Of a DNA stretch of 64,000 nucleotides, positions 63,284 through 64,000 are shown piece by piece; position 1 is the stretch's first letter, and the number at the start of each line of letters is the position of its first letter. The position numbers and the translations under genes were made by a program. The stretch comes from Geodermatophilus obscurus (lineage in GTDB: Bacteria; Actinomycetota; Actinomycetes; Mycobacteriales; Geodermatophilaceae). Below the pieces are notes generated by a model. That model did not search any database, was not told where the DNA came from, and saw only the letters and a program-made list of their open reading frames with translations. The DNA is taken from assembly GCF_900115395.1 (NCBI RefSeq), contig NZ_FOWE01000010.1, positions 124,001 through 188,000 on the forward strand, read 5' to 3'.

Positions 63284-64000
63284 ATGACGCTGCTGCAGGT
63301 CCAGGGCCTGACGAAGTCCTTCGGGGCCAGGCGGGTCCTGCGGGACGTGTCCTTCAGCGTGGGCGAGGGCGAGATCGTCGGGCTCGTCGGCACCAACGGC
63401 GCCGGCAAGTCGACCCTCGGCGACGTGCTCGCCGGCATCACCGCGGCCGACGGCGGGACGATGACCCTGATGGGGCACCCCTACGCCCCGCTGTCGGTGG
63501 AGGACGCCCGGCACCTCGGCGTCGGGGTCGTGCAGCAGCTCGTCCGCATCGACCCCGGGCTGACCGTCGCCCAGGCCGTCTTCCGCGGCACCGCGCAGGC
63601 CGGGCGGCCCCAGGCGGAGCTGCGCCCGCAGGCCCAGGTGCTGCTCGCCGAGGTCGCCCTCGACGTCGACCCCGACACCCTCATCGGGGACCTGCCGCAC
63701 TTCGTGCACGGTCTGGTCGAGACCGCGCGCGTGCTCGCCGAGGACACGCGGCTGGTCGTGCTCGACGAGGTGTCGGCCGCGCTGCTGCCACTGGAGGTCA
63801 GCCGCCTGCACGCCGTCACCGGGCGGCTGAGCCGGCAGGGCCGCGGCGTCCTCTACATCAGCCACCGGCTGCCGGAGATGCTCGAGGTGGTCGACCGGGT
63901 GCTGGTCCTGCGCGAGGGCCGGATCGCCCTGGACAGCGCGAGCGCCGACCTCGACCCCGTCCGACTGGCCGCGGAGACCGTGGGCGCCCCGGTGACCCTG
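63284..64000 (+). CDS. Sugar-type ABC transporter ATPase (partial)
   Basis: The first 239 residues; the gene continues past the window. VGLVGTNGAGKSTLGDVLAG is Walker A, VGVVQQL the Q-loop area, LVVLDEVSAAL the Walker B (Glu present, but DEVS replaces DEPT) and YISHRLPEMLE the H-loop. Order and spacing fit the RbsA/XylG type with two ATPase domains. The LSxGxxQ signature should lie in IGDLPHFVHGLVETARVL, where it is not recognisable, so this half may hydrolyse ATP poorly. It is 133 bases after glbO. Confidence 0.85.
   Translation, partial: MTLLQVQGLTKSFGARRVLRDVSFSVGEGEIVGLVGTNGAGKSTLGDVLAGITAADGGTMTLMGHPYAPLSVEDARHLGVGVVQQLVRIDPGLTVAQAVFRGTAQAGRPQAELRPQAQVLLAEVALDVDPDTLIGDLPHFVHGLVETARVLAEDTRLVVLDEVSAALLPLEVSRLHAVTGRLSRQGRGVLYISHRLPEMLEVVDRVLVLREGRIALDSASADLDPVRLAAETVGAPVTL

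Overview
This is a 64 kb chromosomal stretch from a very GC-rich actinobacterium. The gene content (mycothiol-dependent thioredoxin-like oxidoreductase, CtaJ-like cytochrome oxidase accessory protein, DUF5130, SCO6745-family protein, truncated haemoglobin GlbO, SARP regulator) and the GTG/ATG starts with GGAGG-type ribosome sites point to the Actinomycetota. I would guess Geodermatophilaceae or a close relative, but this is inference, not a placement by tree.

Left part (1-17 kb) is accessory and scarred. It opens with a MalT/LuxR-type ATPase regulator cut by the window edge. Next come a thioredoxin-reductase-like flavoprotein divergent from an XRE-cupin regulator, and two small membrane-protein genes. 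The stretch from 4.6 to 17 kb carries many broken pieces: a 49-codon DUF4389 remnant, two copies of a tRNA-Gly 3' end 10.3 kb apart, a decayed IS481-family element with its CTAG target duplication, a frameshifted RidA gene, a fragment duplicated from a DUF4349 lipoprotein gene, and a frameshifted amine oxidase. Intact genes here include a TetR regulator with a clear operator, a DoxX-DUF3291 fusion, an alpha/beta hydrolase, an MFS-UspA fusion followed by a UspA protein, and a secreted GH43 glycosidase.

Middle part (17-36 kb). A RibD-like reductase, the intact DUF4349 lipoprotein, a BenE-type transporter, and a carboxylate transporter plus CoA-transferase pair lead into the most unusual locus. 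This is a six-gene minus-strand operon with four-base overlaps: two small membrane proteins, FAD monooxygenase, CPBP membrane protease homologue, esterase fused to an SRPBCC domain, and TspO-like protein. It is divergent from a 1098-residue SARP/AAA/TPR regulator. A second promoter region just beyond the regulator serves a GNAT gene and an NmrA-type reductase plus aromatic-ring monooxygenase pair. Both promoter regions carry CTTGACG-type repeats.

Right part (36-64 kb) looks like housekeeping chromosome. It holds M55 D-aminopeptidase and arginase-family genes, a GH13 alpha-glucosidase, a DUF4396 protein under a CsoR-type operator, a SnoaL-tailed ECF sigma factor, an unusual lipoprotein, a two-component system and a MarR/Eis-like acetyltransferase pair. 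After these come RpiB, DUF429, a metallo-beta-lactamase-fold hydrolase, an SDR, a mycothiol-dependent nitroreductase homologue, PepN, DUF5130, CtaJ, amidase, kynureninase, SCO6745, HNH nuclease, S9 peptidase, MscS, MFS, GlbO and the start of a sugar-type ABC ATPase. The rpiB / nitroreductase / pepN / HNH / glbO / alpha-glucosidase set recalls the Rv2465c-Rv2471 neighbourhood of Mycobacterium tuberculosis, here with insertions.
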